This document shows positions 31,435 to 40,979 of a stretch of DNA of 64,000 bases, piece by piece. The position numbers and the translations under genes were made by a program. The notes under the pieces are model-generated. The model made no database searches. It saw only the letters and a program-made list of their open reading frames with translations, and had not been told where the DNA came from. This stretch comes from an uncultured beta proteobacterium (GTDB lineage: Bacteria; Pseudomonadota; Gammaproteobacteria; Burkholderiales; Burkholderiaceae_C). Numbering within the stretch: the stretch's first letter is position 1; every line of letters starts with the position of its first letter. The stretch lies in the NCBI GenBank assembly GCA_903828235.1, contig CAIKLM010000010.1, positions 1 through 64,000 of the forward strand, read 5' to 3'.

Positions 31435-31855
31435 GCACACGCTGCACGCCGGGCCCCGCCCGCTGCAACGGCCATCGAGCGGCTTCACGCTGATCGAGCT
31501 GCTCGTGGTGCTGGCACTGGTCGGCCTGCTGGCCTCGCTGGCGGCTCCCCGCTACCTGCGCAGCCTCGACGTCGCCAGGGAGCGTGCGCTGGCCACCTCG
31601 CTGTCGGTGATGCGCGACGCCATCGACCAGTTCGCTGCCGATCGGGGCCGCTGGCCGCTGTCGCTGGCCGAACTGGCCGAGGCACGCTACCTGCGCACCG
31701 TGCCTCCCGATCCTGTCACCGGCGAGTCCGGCACCTGGATCGAGATCGCCGCCGCGTCGCCTCCCGCCGGCGGCGTCGCTGCGGGGGGAATCGACGACGT
31801 GCGCAGCGGCGCCGGCGGGCGCGGCAGCGACGGGAGACCCTATGCCGAGTGGTAG
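31421..31855 (+). CDS. Type II secretion pseudopilin
   Basis: Prepilin motif SGFTLIELLVVLALVGLLASLAAPRYL. Confidence 0.88.
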   Translation: MATGEHTLHAGPRPLQRPSSGFTLIELLVVLALVGLLASLAAPRYLRSLDVARERALATSLSVMRDAIDQFAADRGRWPLSLAELAEARYLRTVPPDPVTGESGTWIEIAAASPPAGGVAAGGIDDVRSGAGGRGSDGRPYAEW

Positions 31856-32360
31856 TCGTCGACGGGGCTGCAGCGGCCTGACCTGGTGGGGCTTGCTGCT
31901 CGTGCTGGCCGTCTCGGGCGCGGCGCTGGCCACGCTGGGCCGGCAGTGGAGCCTGCAGACGCAGCGCGAGCGCGAGGCGGAGTTGCGCTTCCGCGGCGAG
32001 CAGATCCGCGACGCCATCGGCCGCTATCGCAGCGCCCAGGAGCCGGCCGCCTGGCCTACCAGCCTCGACGACCTGCTGGCCGACCCCCGCGGCGGCTTCG
32101 AAGGCGGCCCGCGCCATCACCTGCGCCGGCGCTGGACCGACCCGTTCACCGGCCGCGCCGACTGGGAACTCCTGCCCGCGCCGCCCCCCGACAGCGGCTT
32201 CGTCGGCGTGCGCAGCCGCTCGCCGGTGCGCCGCCTTTCGCGACTGGACGCCGCGGCCACCGGAGACGAGCCCAGGGTCTCGGACTGGCGCTTCGTGCAG
32301 GCCGCCTTGCCGCCGAGCCGCCCGCCGCGCCCCCCGACACGAGGAGGAGGAAGCCCATGA
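31842..32360 (+). CDS. Divergent pseudopilin-like protein
   Basis: CSGLTWWGLLLVLAVSGAALATLGRQW replaces the canonical FTLxE segment; downstream region resembles GspG (RDAIGRYR, WTDPFTGRADWEL). Confidence 0.6.
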   Translation: MPSGSRRRGCSGLTWWGLLLVLAVSGAALATLGRQWSLQTQREREAELRFRGEQIRDAIGRYRSAQEPAAWPTSLDDLLADPRGGFEGGPRHHLRRRWTDPFTGRADWELLPAPPPDSGFVGVRSRSPVRRLSRLDAAATGDEPRVSDWRFVQAALPPSRPPRPPTRGGGSP

Positions 32361-33208
32361 ACGTCGCGCCTTCGCCGCCAGTCCCGATCGGGGTCGACGA
32401 CCTCGACGCCGCGACGATGCCGTTGCCCTTGGCGCGCGTGCTGCTGCGCTTCGTCGAGGAGTCGCCCGAAGTCTGTCGCCGCCACCAGTTCTACACGCTG
32501 CTGCAGAGCCAGCTTGTGTCGCTGCTGCCCCACACCGTGGCCGTGTGCGGGGCCTACGACCGGCGACGCCGTGACCTGGTGTTCGATGTCTTCAACAGCG
32601 TCGTGCTGCCTCCCTGGCTTCAACTGGGCAGGCCTGACTCGCCCTTGCTGTCGCGCCTGCTCAATGCCTGGCTCGACGGCCGCGGCGAACCGCTGAGCCT
32701 GCCGCTGGGCGAGCGCACGGCGCTGCCCGACGAAGCGGCGGCGCTTCGCGAGGCCGGCGTCGAGCGCCTGCTGGTGCACGGCGTATCGCGCCCCGAGCGG
32801 ATGCACGAGGTGAGCGGCTTCTACGTTCTCGGCGGCCCCCTGCCCAGCAGCGATGTCGACGAAACCCGGCTGCTGCGGCTCGTGCTGCACCCGCTGCATG
32901 CAGCCTACCTGCGCACGCTGGACGCGGAGCGCGAGGTCGGCATGGTGCCCCGTGACCGGCTGCCGGCGGCAGCGCCATTGCGCCAGCCTCGTCAGGCCCG
33001 CATCACCCCGCGCGAAGCGCAGATCCTCGCCTGGGTGCGCGAAGGCAAGAGCAACCAGGAGATCGGCGAGGCCCTCGGCATCAGCGCGCTCACCGTCAAG
33101 AACCACATCCAGAAGATTCTGCGCAAGCTCGGCGCCAGCAACCGCGCCCACGCGGTGGCCATGGCCATGCAGTTGCGGCTGCTCGACGATGGCCGGGGAG
33201 GTCTGTGA
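32357..33208 (+). CDS. epsA: LuxR-type regulator, EpsA-like (XrtB/PEP-CTERM-associated family)
   Basis: C-terminal HTH ITPREAQILAWVREGKSNQEIGEALGISALTVKNHIQKILRKLGASNRAHAVAMAM; N-terminus FYTLLQSQLVSLLPHTVAVCGAYD. Confidence 0.8.
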   Translation: MNVAPSPPVPIGVDDLDAATMPLPLARVLLRFVEESPEVCRRHQFYTLLQSQLVSLLPHTVAVCGAYDRRRRDLVFDVFNSVVLPPWLQLGRPDSPLLSRLLNAWLDGRGEPLSLPLGERTALPDEAAALREAGVERLLVHGVSRPERMHEVSGFYVLGGPLPSSDVDETRLLRLVLHPLHAAYLRTLDAEREVGMVPRDRLPAAAPLRQPRQARITPREAQILAWVREGKSNQEIGEALGISALTVKNHIQKILRKLGASNRAHAVAMAMQLRLLDDGRGGL

Positions 33209-33234
33209 TGCAGGGCCGGCAGCTCCGCGCGGTG

Positions 33235-33250
33235 TGATCCGTTCGGCCCA
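33235..33250. promoter_or_regulatory. Palindromic box copy C, TGATCCGTTCGGCCCA
   Basis: About 80 bp upstream of the ExbB-type gene. Confidence 0.55.
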
Positions 33251-33332
33251 TCACCCATCCCGGCGCCTGTCGCAGGCGCCCCGAAAAATGCGCGGTTTTC
33301 CACGATCCGCACCGAACGCGCGGGACGCCAAG

Positions 33333-35039
33333 ATGCCCTCGACGAGCCTGAAGATCCTGCGCCGCGCCGCGCTGCTCGCCCTGGCCTGCGTGCCGCTGGC
33401 CGCCCACGCGTGGTGGAACGATGCCTGGAGCCAGCGCACGCGCATCACGCTCAACACCAGCGCGGCCGGCGTCGAGACGCGCGAGGCGTTGTCGCAGCTG
33501 GCGGTGCCGGTGCGGCTGCATTCCGGCAACTTCGACTTCCTCGCGGCCAAGCCCGACGGGAGCGACCTGCGCGTCGTGGCCGGCGACGACAAGACGCCGC
33601 TGAAGCACCGCATCGAGCGCTTCGACGGTGCCAACGAGCTGGCCGTGCTGTGGGTGCAGGTGCCGGCGGTGGCGCCCGGCAGCGACAAGAACGTGCTCTA
33701 CGTCTACTTCGGCAACGCCGGGGCCGCGGCCGAAGCACCGTCGCCCGTGGCCGATGCCGGCACCGTGGCTGCCTTCCGCTTTGCCGAGGCCGACGGCAGC
33801 GCTGCCGACCACACCGCCACGCTGAAGGCCGGCGCTCCGGCGGCGGTGGAACTCAACGGGCTGATCGGCCCGGCAGCCCGCTTGGCCGGAAAGGCCGTCA
33901 CGTGGCCGGCCGCCCCGGCGATGCAGGTCGCCGCGGGCGCACCCTACGCCGTGTCCTTGTGGGTGCGGCCCGAGTCGGCCGGCGGCACGCTCTACGCACA
34001 GGGGCCGCTGACGCTCGCACTCGATGGCGGCCAGGCCGTGGTGCGGCTGGGCGGCGTCACCGTGCGCGGCGGCAGCCTGCCGCCCAACGCCTGGGCGCAG
34101 GTCGCAGCGGTGCTGGCCGCCGGCCAGCTGACGCTGTACGTGAACGGCAGTTCCGCGGGCAGCGCCGCAGCCGCGGCATCGCCGGCCATCGGCGGCGGCA
34201 TCGCCATCGGCGACGGCCTCACCGGCCTGATCGACGAGCTGGTCGTCGCCAACGTGGCGCGCACGGCCGAGTTCGTTCGCTTCAACCACGCATCGCAATC
34301 GGCCGATGCCCGGCTCGTGGCGGCCGTCCTGCAGCCCAAGGGGGCGGCAGATGCCGGCGAGGGTGGCCACGGCGGCTACATGGGCATCCTGGTGAAGAAC
34401 CTCACCATCGATGCCTGGGTCGTGATCGTGCTGTGCGGCGTGCTGTTCCTGATCGCGCTGTGGGTGATGATCGACAAGTTCGTGCTGGTACGGCGCACCG
34501 ACAGCGCCAACCAGGGCTTCCTGGTGCGCTTCCGCGAGTCGCGCGACGTCATGCAGGCCGAAGGCGCGGCCGCCTACCCGCGCTCCAGCCTGGCCCGCAT
34601 CTACGAGGCCGGTCTTCGGGAGCTCAGGAAGCGCGACGTCGGTCAGGCCGGCGCCGCGCGTCTGTCGGGCGCATCGATGGATGCCGTGCGCGCAGCCGTC
34701 GACGCCGACGTCGTGCGAGAAACCAACCGCCTGAACAGCCATATGGTCTGGCTGACCATCGCCATCTCGGGCGGCCCCTTCCTGGGGCTGCTGGGCACGG
34801 TCGTGGGCGTGATGATCACCTTCGCGGCCATCGCGCAGGCGGGCGACGTCAACGTCAATGCCATCGCGCCAGGCATCGCCGCGGCGCTGCTGGCCACCGT
34901 GGCCGGCCTGGCGGTCGCGATCCCGGCGCTGTTTGGCTACAACTACCTCACGTCGGGCATGAAGACGATCTCGTCGGACATGCAGATTTTCGTCGACGAG
35001 TTCGTCACGCGCGTCGCCGAGAGCTACGGCCAGCGCTGA
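33333..35039 (+). CDS. DUF2341/LamG-like periplasmic region fused to ExbB/TolQ/MotA proton channel
   Basis: N-terminal WWNDAWSQRTRITLNT...NVLYVYFGNAG and LamG-like region; C-terminal FLGLLGTVVGVMITFAAIAQ...AIAPGIAAALLATVAGLAVAIPALFGYN. Confidence 0.9.
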   Translation: MPSTSLKILRRAALLALACVPLAAHAWWNDAWSQRTRITLNTSAAGVETREALSQLAVPVRLHSGNFDFLAAKPDGSDLRVVAGDDKTPLKHRIERFDGANELAVLWVQVPAVAPGSDKNVLYVYFGNAGAAAEAPSPVADAGTVAAFRFAEADGSAADHTATLKAGAPAAVELNGLIGPAARLAGKAVTWPAAPAMQVAAGAPYAVSLWVRPESAGGTLYAQGPLTLALDGGQAVVRLGGVTVRGGSLPPNAWAQVAAVLAAGQLTLYVNGSSAGSAAAAASPAIGGGIAIGDGLTGLIDELVVANVARTAEFVRFNHASQSADARLVAAVLQPKGAADAGEGGHGGYMGILVKNLTIDAWVVIVLCGVLFLIALWVMIDKFVLVRRTDSANQGFLVRFRESRDVMQAEGAAAYPRSSLARIYEAGLRELRKRDVGQAGAARLSGASMDAVRAAVDADVVRETNRLNSHMVWLTIAISGGPFLGLLGTVVGVMITFAAIAQAGDVNVNAIAPGIAAALLATVAGLAVAIPALFGYNYLTSGMKTISSDMQIFVDEFVTRVAESYGQR

Positions 35040-35055
35040 AGCGGCAGGGAATGCC

Positions 35056-35466
35056 ATGTCCGCCGACGTCAAGACCGACAACCAGCCCTACGACGACATC
35101 AACATCACGCCGATGCTCGACCTGGCGTATGTGCTGCTGGTCACGTTCATCATCCTGACCACCGCCAGCGTGCAGGGCGTGCGGGTGAACTCGCCGCAGA
35201 CGGCGGCCGTGAGCAACCTGGCCAAGCCGCAGACGCGCGCCGTCACGATCACGTCCGACGGCAGCATCTACCTGGATGCGTTCCCGGTGAGCATCGACCA
35301 GCTCAAGACGAGCCTGGGCCAGTACAAGGCCGCCAACCCGAACCTGCCAGTGGTGCTCAAGGGTGACGCCGAGGTGCAGTACGACGTCGTCGTGCAGGTG
35401 CTGAACGTCATCAAGTCGCTCGACATCACCGAGGTCGGCCTGGTCACCAAGCGCGCGGCGCCCTGA
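35056..35466 (+). CDS. ExbD/TolR family protein
   Basis: DDINITPMLDLAYVLLVTFIILTTAS. Confidence 0.92.
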   Translation: MSADVKTDNQPYDDINITPMLDLAYVLLVTFIILTTASVQGVRVNSPQTAAVSNLAKPQTRAVTITSDGSIYLDAFPVSIDQLKTSLGQYKAANPNLPVVLKGDAEVQYDVVVQVLNVIKSLDITEVGLVTKRAAP

Positions 35467-35487
35467 CCGCTCCCGGAGGAACGTCGC

Positions 35488-35889
35488 ATGCAGCTGCAGA
35501 CCGAATCCAAGCCCTACGACACCATCAACGTCACGCCGATGCTCGATCTGGCCTACGTGCTGCTGGTCGTGTTCATCCTGATGACCACGGCCACGGTCCA
35601 GGGCATCACGCTGGCGCTGCCCAAGCCCTCGGCGACGCCGCCGACCGAACGCAACGAGGTCGTCGTGCTGCGCGTCGAGTCCGACGGCACGCTCAAGCTC
35701 AACGGCGCGCCGCGCACCGTGGACGCGCTGCGCGCCGACCTCACCGCCGTCAAGGCACGCGACGCCAAGGCCACCGTCGTAATCCAGGGCGACGGCCGCA
35801 CCCAGTACCAGCGCGTGGTGGCGATGATCGATCTGTGCAACGAGTTGCAGATCGGCCTGAGCCTGGCCACCGCGCGCATCGGCTTCTAG
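35488..35889 (+). CDS. ExbD/TolR family protein, second copy
   Basis: DTINVTPMLDLAYVLLVVFILMTTATVQG. Confidence 0.92.
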   Translation: MQLQTESKPYDTINVTPMLDLAYVLLVVFILMTTATVQGITLALPKPSATPPTERNEVVVLRVESDGTLKLNGAPRTVDALRADLTAVKARDAKATVVIQGDGRTQYQRVVAMIDLCNELQIGLSLATARIGF

Positions 35890-35924
35890 CCCCACCGGCG
35901 CCGATCCGACAGGAGAGACCGATC

Positions 35925-36596
35925 GTGTTCCATTCCCCCGCACCGCGGCGCCGCGCGGCCTGCGCGCTCAGCATGTCCGCAGGTCTGCTGCTGGCATTGC
36001 TGCTGGCGGGCTGCGGCGACGAGCCGCCGCCGCAGCGCAAGATGCAGACCGTCAAGCTGCTGCCCGACACGCCGCCGCCGCCACCGCCGCCACCGAAGGA
36101 GAAGCCGCCCGAACCCCGCAAGGAGGACAAGCCCCAGCCGCAGGCGCCGCAGGCCAAGGCCGAGCCGCAGCAGGCCGCACTGCGCAGCGACGAGGCCGCC
36201 GGCACGGGGCCCGGCAGCGGGCTGGTCGCCGGCAACGTGACGCAGGACTACACGGACCAGAAGATCGGCGACAAGCCGCAGATCGGCGGCAGCGGCGCCG
36301 ACATGACGGCCCGGCTGGCCGCGAACAGCTTCGCCAGCGCCACGACACGATCGCTCAACGAGTTCCTGGCGCGCGAGCGTGAGCTCAAGCGCGGCGACTT
36401 CCGCGCCCAGGTGCACCTGTGGCTGGCACCCTCGGGCGCACTGCAGCGGGCCGAGCTCGTGGGCAGCACCGGCGACCCCGCCACCGACAAGGCCCTGCGC
36501 GACGCGTTGCTGCGCTTCCCCGGTGCCGGCGCCCCGCCGCCGCAGGCCCTGCAGCAGCCGCTGCGGCTGCAGGTCACCAACCGGATGCTGGGATGA
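35925..36596 (+). CDS. TonB-like protein with lipobox and proline-rich linker
   Basis: LLLALLLAGCGD lipobox; PPPPPPPPKEKPPEPRKEDKPQPQ; C-terminal QVHLWLAPSGALQRAELVGSTGDPATDKALRDALLRF. Confidence 0.75.
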   Translation: MFHSPAPRRRAACALSMSAGLLLALLLAGCGDEPPPQRKMQTVKLLPDTPPPPPPPPKEKPPEPRKEDKPQPQAPQAKAEPQQAALRSDEAAGTGPGSGLVAGNVTQDYTDQKIGDKPQIGGSGADMTARLAANSFASATTRSLNEFLARERELKRGDFRAQVHLWLAPSGALQRAELVGSTGDPATDKALRDALLRFPGAGAPPPQALQQPLRLQVTNRMLG

Positions 36597-38317
36597 AGAA
36601 GCTGAACGGGTACGCGCCGGCCTGGGCCGGTGGCATGCTGCTGGGCCTGGCCGCAGCCGCGATGGCACAGCCGGCGGCGGCCCCCGCGGCGGCGGCAGCC
36701 GAGCGCGAGTCTCTGGAGAGCCTCCGCGAGACCACCCTGGCCCTGATCGAGGTGCTCGTGGCCAACGGCACGCTGACGCGCGAGAAGGCCGAGCAGCTAC
36801 TGGCCGACGCGCGCCGACGCGCGACTGCCCGCATACCGGCGGGCGAGTGGGGTTCGGCTCCGCCCTCAGCGGCGCCGGCGCCCGCAGCGGCACCGCCGGT
36901 CACCCGCGTGCCCTTCGTGCCGCAGATCGTGCGCGACCAGATCCGCAACGAGCTGCGCGAGGAGATCGTGGCCCGTGCCCGCGCCGAGCGCTGGGGCGTG
37001 CCCAATGCCACCGCCGAGTGGACCGACCGCATCCTCGTCAGCGGCGACCTGCGCGTGCGCGGGCAGGCCGACCTGTACGACGACCAGAACCTGTCGCCGC
37101 TGGACTTCGTCACCGGTGCCGCCGCCTCGCTGGCCACGCGGGCGCCCGACTTCGCCAGCGCAACCCCGGTGGGCCTGCCCACGGCCAACACCCTGGTCGA
37201 CCGCAACCGCAGCCGTGTGCGCGCGCGGCTGGGCGTCTTGTCCAGGGTCAACGACTGGGTCACTGGGGGCCTGCGCCTGGCCACGGGCAGTGCCACCGAC
37301 CGCGTCTCGACCAACCAGACGCTGGGCCAGAACTTCAACAAGTACAGCTTCCTCGTCGACCAGGCCTACGTCCGCCTGACGCCCTGGGACTGGGTCAGCG
37401 CCTCCGCCGGACGCATCCCCAACCCCTGGTTCAGCACCGACCTGGTGTGGAACGACAGCCTCAGCTTCGAAGGCGCCGCGCTCACGGTACGCCGGCCCGA
37501 GCTGGGCTCGCCGACGCTGCTGCCCTTCGCCACCGTGGGTTACTTCCCGGTTCGCGAGAGCGCGCCGCCGCGGCGCGGCCGAGGGCTGCTGGGCGCCCAG
37601 GTGGGCCTGCAGTGGGAGGCCAGCGAGCTGACCCGCGTGCGCGTGGGCTATGCGCGGTACCACTTCCGCTACTTCGAGGGCCAGATCGACGGCGACTACA
37701 GCGCTGTCACCGGCCCCGGTGCCAGCTACGGCCAGTACGAATACGAGGCCGGCCTGCGGCAGCGCGGCAACACGCTGTTCCTGACCAACAACCCGCTGGA
37801 GATCGCCGCCGGCCTGAGCCTGGACCGCGCGCGCTGGGGCCTGGCCTCGCGCTTCGAGCCCTGGACGCTGACCGTGGCGGCGCAGTGGTCGCACTTCGCG
37901 CCCATCGTCGTGGGCCTGACGGCCGAATTGGTGCGCAACGAGGCGTTCGACCGCCAGGAGATCGCGTCGCGCACTGGCGGCCTGCTGCTGGACGACGCTC
38001 GCAACTACGGCTTCGGCGGCCGGCTGACCGTGGGCATGCAGGAGGTCCGCAACCTGCACGACTGGCAGGTGAGCCTGGCCTACCGCTGGCTCGGCAGTGA
38101 TGCCGTGCCCGACGCCTTCGTCGACAGCGATGTCGGCCTGGGTGGCACCAACGTGCGCGGACTCACGGTCGGCCTGAACTACGGCCTGGCCCGCGACACC
38201 GCGCTGGGCGTGCGCTGGATCACCGGGCGAACCATCAGCAGCCCGACGGTGCGCCCCGGCCGCGGCGAGCGCTTCGGTGTCGACAGCCTCCAGGTGGACG
38301 TGAATGTGCGCTACTGA
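36593..38317 (+). CDS. Putative outer-membrane porin
   Basis: Signal peptide, short coiled coil, beta-barrel pattern ending SLQVDVNVRY. Confidence 0.8.
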   Translation: MKKLNGYAPAWAGGMLLGLAAAAMAQPAAAPAAAAAERESLESLRETTLALIEVLVANGTLTREKAEQLLADARRRATARIPAGEWGSAPPSAAPAPAAAPPVTRVPFVPQIVRDQIRNELREEIVARARAERWGVPNATAEWTDRILVSGDLRVRGQADLYDDQNLSPLDFVTGAAASLATRAPDFASATPVGLPTANTLVDRNRSRVRARLGVLSRVNDWVTGGLRLATGSATDRVSTNQTLGQNFNKYSFLVDQAYVRLTPWDWVSASAGRIPNPWFSTDLVWNDSLSFEGAALTVRRPELGSPTLLPFATVGYFPVRESAPPRRGRGLLGAQVGLQWEASELTRVRVGYARYHFRYFEGQIDGDYSAVTGPGASYGQYEYEAGLRQRGNTLFLTNNPLEIAAGLSLDRARWGLASRFEPWTLTVAAQWSHFAPIVVGLTAELVRNEAFDRQEIASRTGGLLLDDARNYGFGGRLTVGMQEVRNLHDWQVSLAYRWLGSDAVPDAFVDSDVGLGGTNVRGLTVGLNYGLARDTALGVRWITGRTISSPTVRPGRGERFGVDSLQVDVNVRY

Positions 38318-39086
38318 GCAGGGCCCTCTTCCCATTCGGGCTGGGACGGCCGAAGACTTGTCGCCGGCGCGCACCTCCGGTCGCTGCACGCCAAGGCGGG
38401 CCCTGCAGGCGCTGAGCGCCTCCCTCGCGCTGGCCCTCGCACTGCCGGCCCTGGCGCAGCAGGCTCCCAGCCGTGAGCAGGAGCAGATCCGCCGCCTGCG
38501 CCAGCAGACGCAGCAGCTGCAGCAGGAGCTCGCCGCCGCACAGCAGAGCGCGCAGGCCGCGCGCGCCGAGGCCGAGCAGCGCGCGGCCAGCGCCCAGGCC
38601 GAGGCCAGCCGCGCGCGCCGCAGCGCCAGCGGCGCCGCCGAGCGGGTGAAGGAGCTTGAGGCCGAGCTCGACACGCTGCGAAGCGCGCAGGCTTCGCAGC
38701 AGGCCCGCCAGGCCGAGCTGACGCTGGCGCTGGAGGGCGCGCAGGGCGAACTGCAAACCACGCGCAACGAGCTCGGCGCACGCAGCCTGCGGCTGACGCG
38801 CCGCGAGGGCGAACTTGAGGCGCTCGAAGCGCGCTTCCGCGGCCAGAACGCCGCGCTCGACCTGTGCACGCGCCACAACCAGGCGCTGCGCAGCGTGTCG
38901 CTTGACCTGCTGGGCCGCTGGCAGCGCATGGACTGGCGCGATGCGCTGGCGGCCAAGGAACCCTTCGTGCAGACCGAGAGGGTGCGCATCGAGAACCTGG
39001 TGCAGGGCTACGAGGAACAGATCGACCGCGCCACCCTGGCGCGCCCGGCCGCGGCCGGTGCGTCGGGGCCGGCACCACGGCCATGA
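38304..39086 (+). CDS. Exported coiled-coil protein
   Basis: Hydrophobic signal LSASLALALALPALAQQ, then long heptad-like region. The exact start is uncertain. Confidence 0.65.
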   Translation: MCATEQGPLPIRAGTAEDLSPARTSGRCTPRRALQALSASLALALALPALAQQAPSREQEQIRRLRQQTQQLQQELAAAQQSAQAARAEAEQRAASAQAEASRARRSASGAAERVKELEAELDTLRSAQASQQARQAELTLALEGAQGELQTTRNELGARSLRLTRREGELEALEARFRGQNAALDLCTRHNQALRSVSLDLLGRWQRMDWRDALAAKEPFVQTERVRIENLVQGYEEQIDRATLARPAAAGASGPAPRP

Positions 39087-39787
39087 CGCGCCAGGCGGCC
39101 CAGGCCGTGGCCGCGGCGGCCCTGCTGATGGCGGCCGCCGCCCGGGCCGACGGGGCCGATCCCGACCCCGCGTTGCGCGCGTTCGCCAAGCCCGCCCCCG
39201 CGGTGGCGCGCGTCGGGCCGCCCGACCCCATTGCCTGGGAGCGCCAGCAGCGAACACCCGATCGCATGGGCCCGGCGCCGCTGCGCCCGCAGGACCGGGC
39301 GCTTCTCGCCGCCCTGCGCGAGGCCCGCTGGACCGATGCCTTGGCAATGGTGAAGGCCGGAGCGGCCGTCAACGCGCGCGACGAGCGCGCCAGCCACCCG
39401 CTGGCGCTGGCCGCCGCAGCCGGTCGCGACGAGCTGGTGCGCGAACTGCGCCAGCGCGGCGCCGCACCCGACCGCGTCGGCGAGGACGGCTTCACCGCGC
39501 TGGGGGCAGCCGCCTGGCGCGGCCAGCGCAGCACGGTGCGGCTGCTGCTGCGCAGCGGCGCCAGCGCGGCGGCGTGGGGCCACAACGGGCACACGCCGCT
39601 GCACCTGGCCGCGCTGGCCGGGCACGCCGACATCGTCGACGACCTGCTGCGCAGCGGCATTTCGATCGAGCTGCTCAACCGTGCGCGCGAGAGTGCGCTC
39701 GACGTCGCCGCCACAGCCGCGCAGGACGCGGTCATGGACCGCCTCATTCAAGGGGGAGCCGATATGACCATGGCGGGGCGTCGATGA
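39083..39787 (+). CDS. Ankyrin-repeat exported protein
   Basis: HNGHTPLHLAALAGHADIVDDLLRSGISIELLNRARESALDVAAT; signal peptide. Confidence 0.88.
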   Translation: MTRQAAQAVAAAALLMAAAARADGADPDPALRAFAKPAPAVARVGPPDPIAWERQQRTPDRMGPAPLRPQDRALLAALREARWTDALAMVKAGAAVNARDERASHPLALAAAAGRDELVRELRQRGAAPDRVGEDGFTALGAAAWRGQRSTVRLLLRSGASAAAWGHNGHTPLHLAALAGHADIVDDLLRSGISIELLNRARESALDVAATAAQDAVMDRLIQGGADMTMAGRR

Positions 39788-39811
39788 GCCGTTCGTGAGC
39801 CGAACGACCCA
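39785..39811. promoter_or_regulatory. Compound palindromic box copy D (two overlapping matches)
   Basis: TGAGCCGTTCGTGAGCCGAACGACCCA upstream of a PEP-CTERM gene. Confidence 0.45.
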
Positions 39812-40017
39812 TGAATCGGCTGCAGGGCGCGGTTCGATTGTCGCGACAAGACGCGATTCTCCACCTCACGCCGCACCCGCTTGCTGAGGGCTGTCCCTTC
39901 GGACTAGAGCGCACCGAAATCGCCCATGAGGCTGCCACGGTCGCTGCCTAGCATTCGCTGCGGAGTTGGATACCAATCGGGCTTTGCGCCCACAACCTTA
40001 GGACGAGGAGTTAACTC

Positions 40018-40893
40018 ATGAAACTGCAATTCCGCGCGCTGGCCCTGGCGGCCGCGACCCTGGCGGCGAGCGGCGCCCATGCTGCGATCGAGCTTGCCAC
40101 CAGCGGCACCGCCGGCAACAGCTCGCTGTTGTTCGTTGCCGTTGACAGCAACAGCAACATCGCGCTCACGGTCGACCTGGGCCTGAGCATGTCGTACTTC
40201 ACCAATTCGACGACCTGGGTCACCGAACTGCAGTCCGCCAGCAAGACCTGGAACTTCGCCACCAACACCACGAGCGAGTCGGGCATCACCGGTATCTCGT
40301 GGTCGGCGGCCTACGACACCTTCAAGGCCACCCAGGCGGGCAACGACTTCACCTGGGGCGTGATCGCCGCTGACGCGGTTACGGGTTCGACCGTGAACGC
40401 GTCGAATGCCATCGCCGGCCGCGGCTGGCTGGCGACGGGCAACGCCACGCAGGCGGAGATGCTGAACGCCAGCACGTCCGGCCCGACGGGCAATGGGCTG
40501 GGCAATTTTGGTCTGTACGCCGCCTCGGTGAACAACTTCGGCACGCATCTCGGTTCCGCCAACGGAGCCGCGACCACCGACGCCAGCAACGGCGATGCGT
40601 GGCTGCCCAACCGCATGGGCGGCAACTTCGGCGGCCAGCAGACCTGGAACTACCTGCTGGCCAACGGCGCGACGTCCACCTTCCAGTGGCAGCAGCAGGT
40701 CGTCGCCAACCCCGTGGTCATCCAGTTCGGCCTGTCCAACGCCACGGACAGCCTGGCCGCCACCCCGGTGTTCTGGACCTTCGACATCGCCACCGACACG
40801 CTGGTTCTGGCCGTGCCCGAGCCCAGCACCTACGCGATGCTGGTCGCCGGCCTCGCTGCCGTCGGCTTCATGGCCCGCCGCCGCAAGGCCTGA
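40018..40893 (+). CDS. PEP-CTERM sorting domain protein
   Basis: Signal peptide and VPEPSTYAMLVAGLAAVGFMARRRKA. Confidence 0.95.
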   Translation: MKLQFRALALAAATLAASGAHAAIELATSGTAGNSSLLFVAVDSNSNIALTVDLGLSMSYFTNSTTWVTELQSASKTWNFATNTTSESGITGISWSAAYDTFKATQAGNDFTWGVIAADAVTGSTVNASNAIAGRGWLATGNATQAEMLNASTSGPTGNGLGNFGLYAASVNNFGTHLGSANGAATTDASNGDAWLPNRMGGNFGGQQTWNYLLANGATSTFQWQQQVVANPVVIQFGLSNATDSLAATPVFWTFDIATDTLVLAVPEPSTYAMLVAGLAAVGFMARRRKA

Positions 40894-40979
40894 GGCCGCT
40901 GCCCCTTCACATCCTGGCTCCACGTCCCCGGCTCGGGCCGGGGCGGGAGTCAACCTGAGTCCTCAACAGGAGCTTCGAC

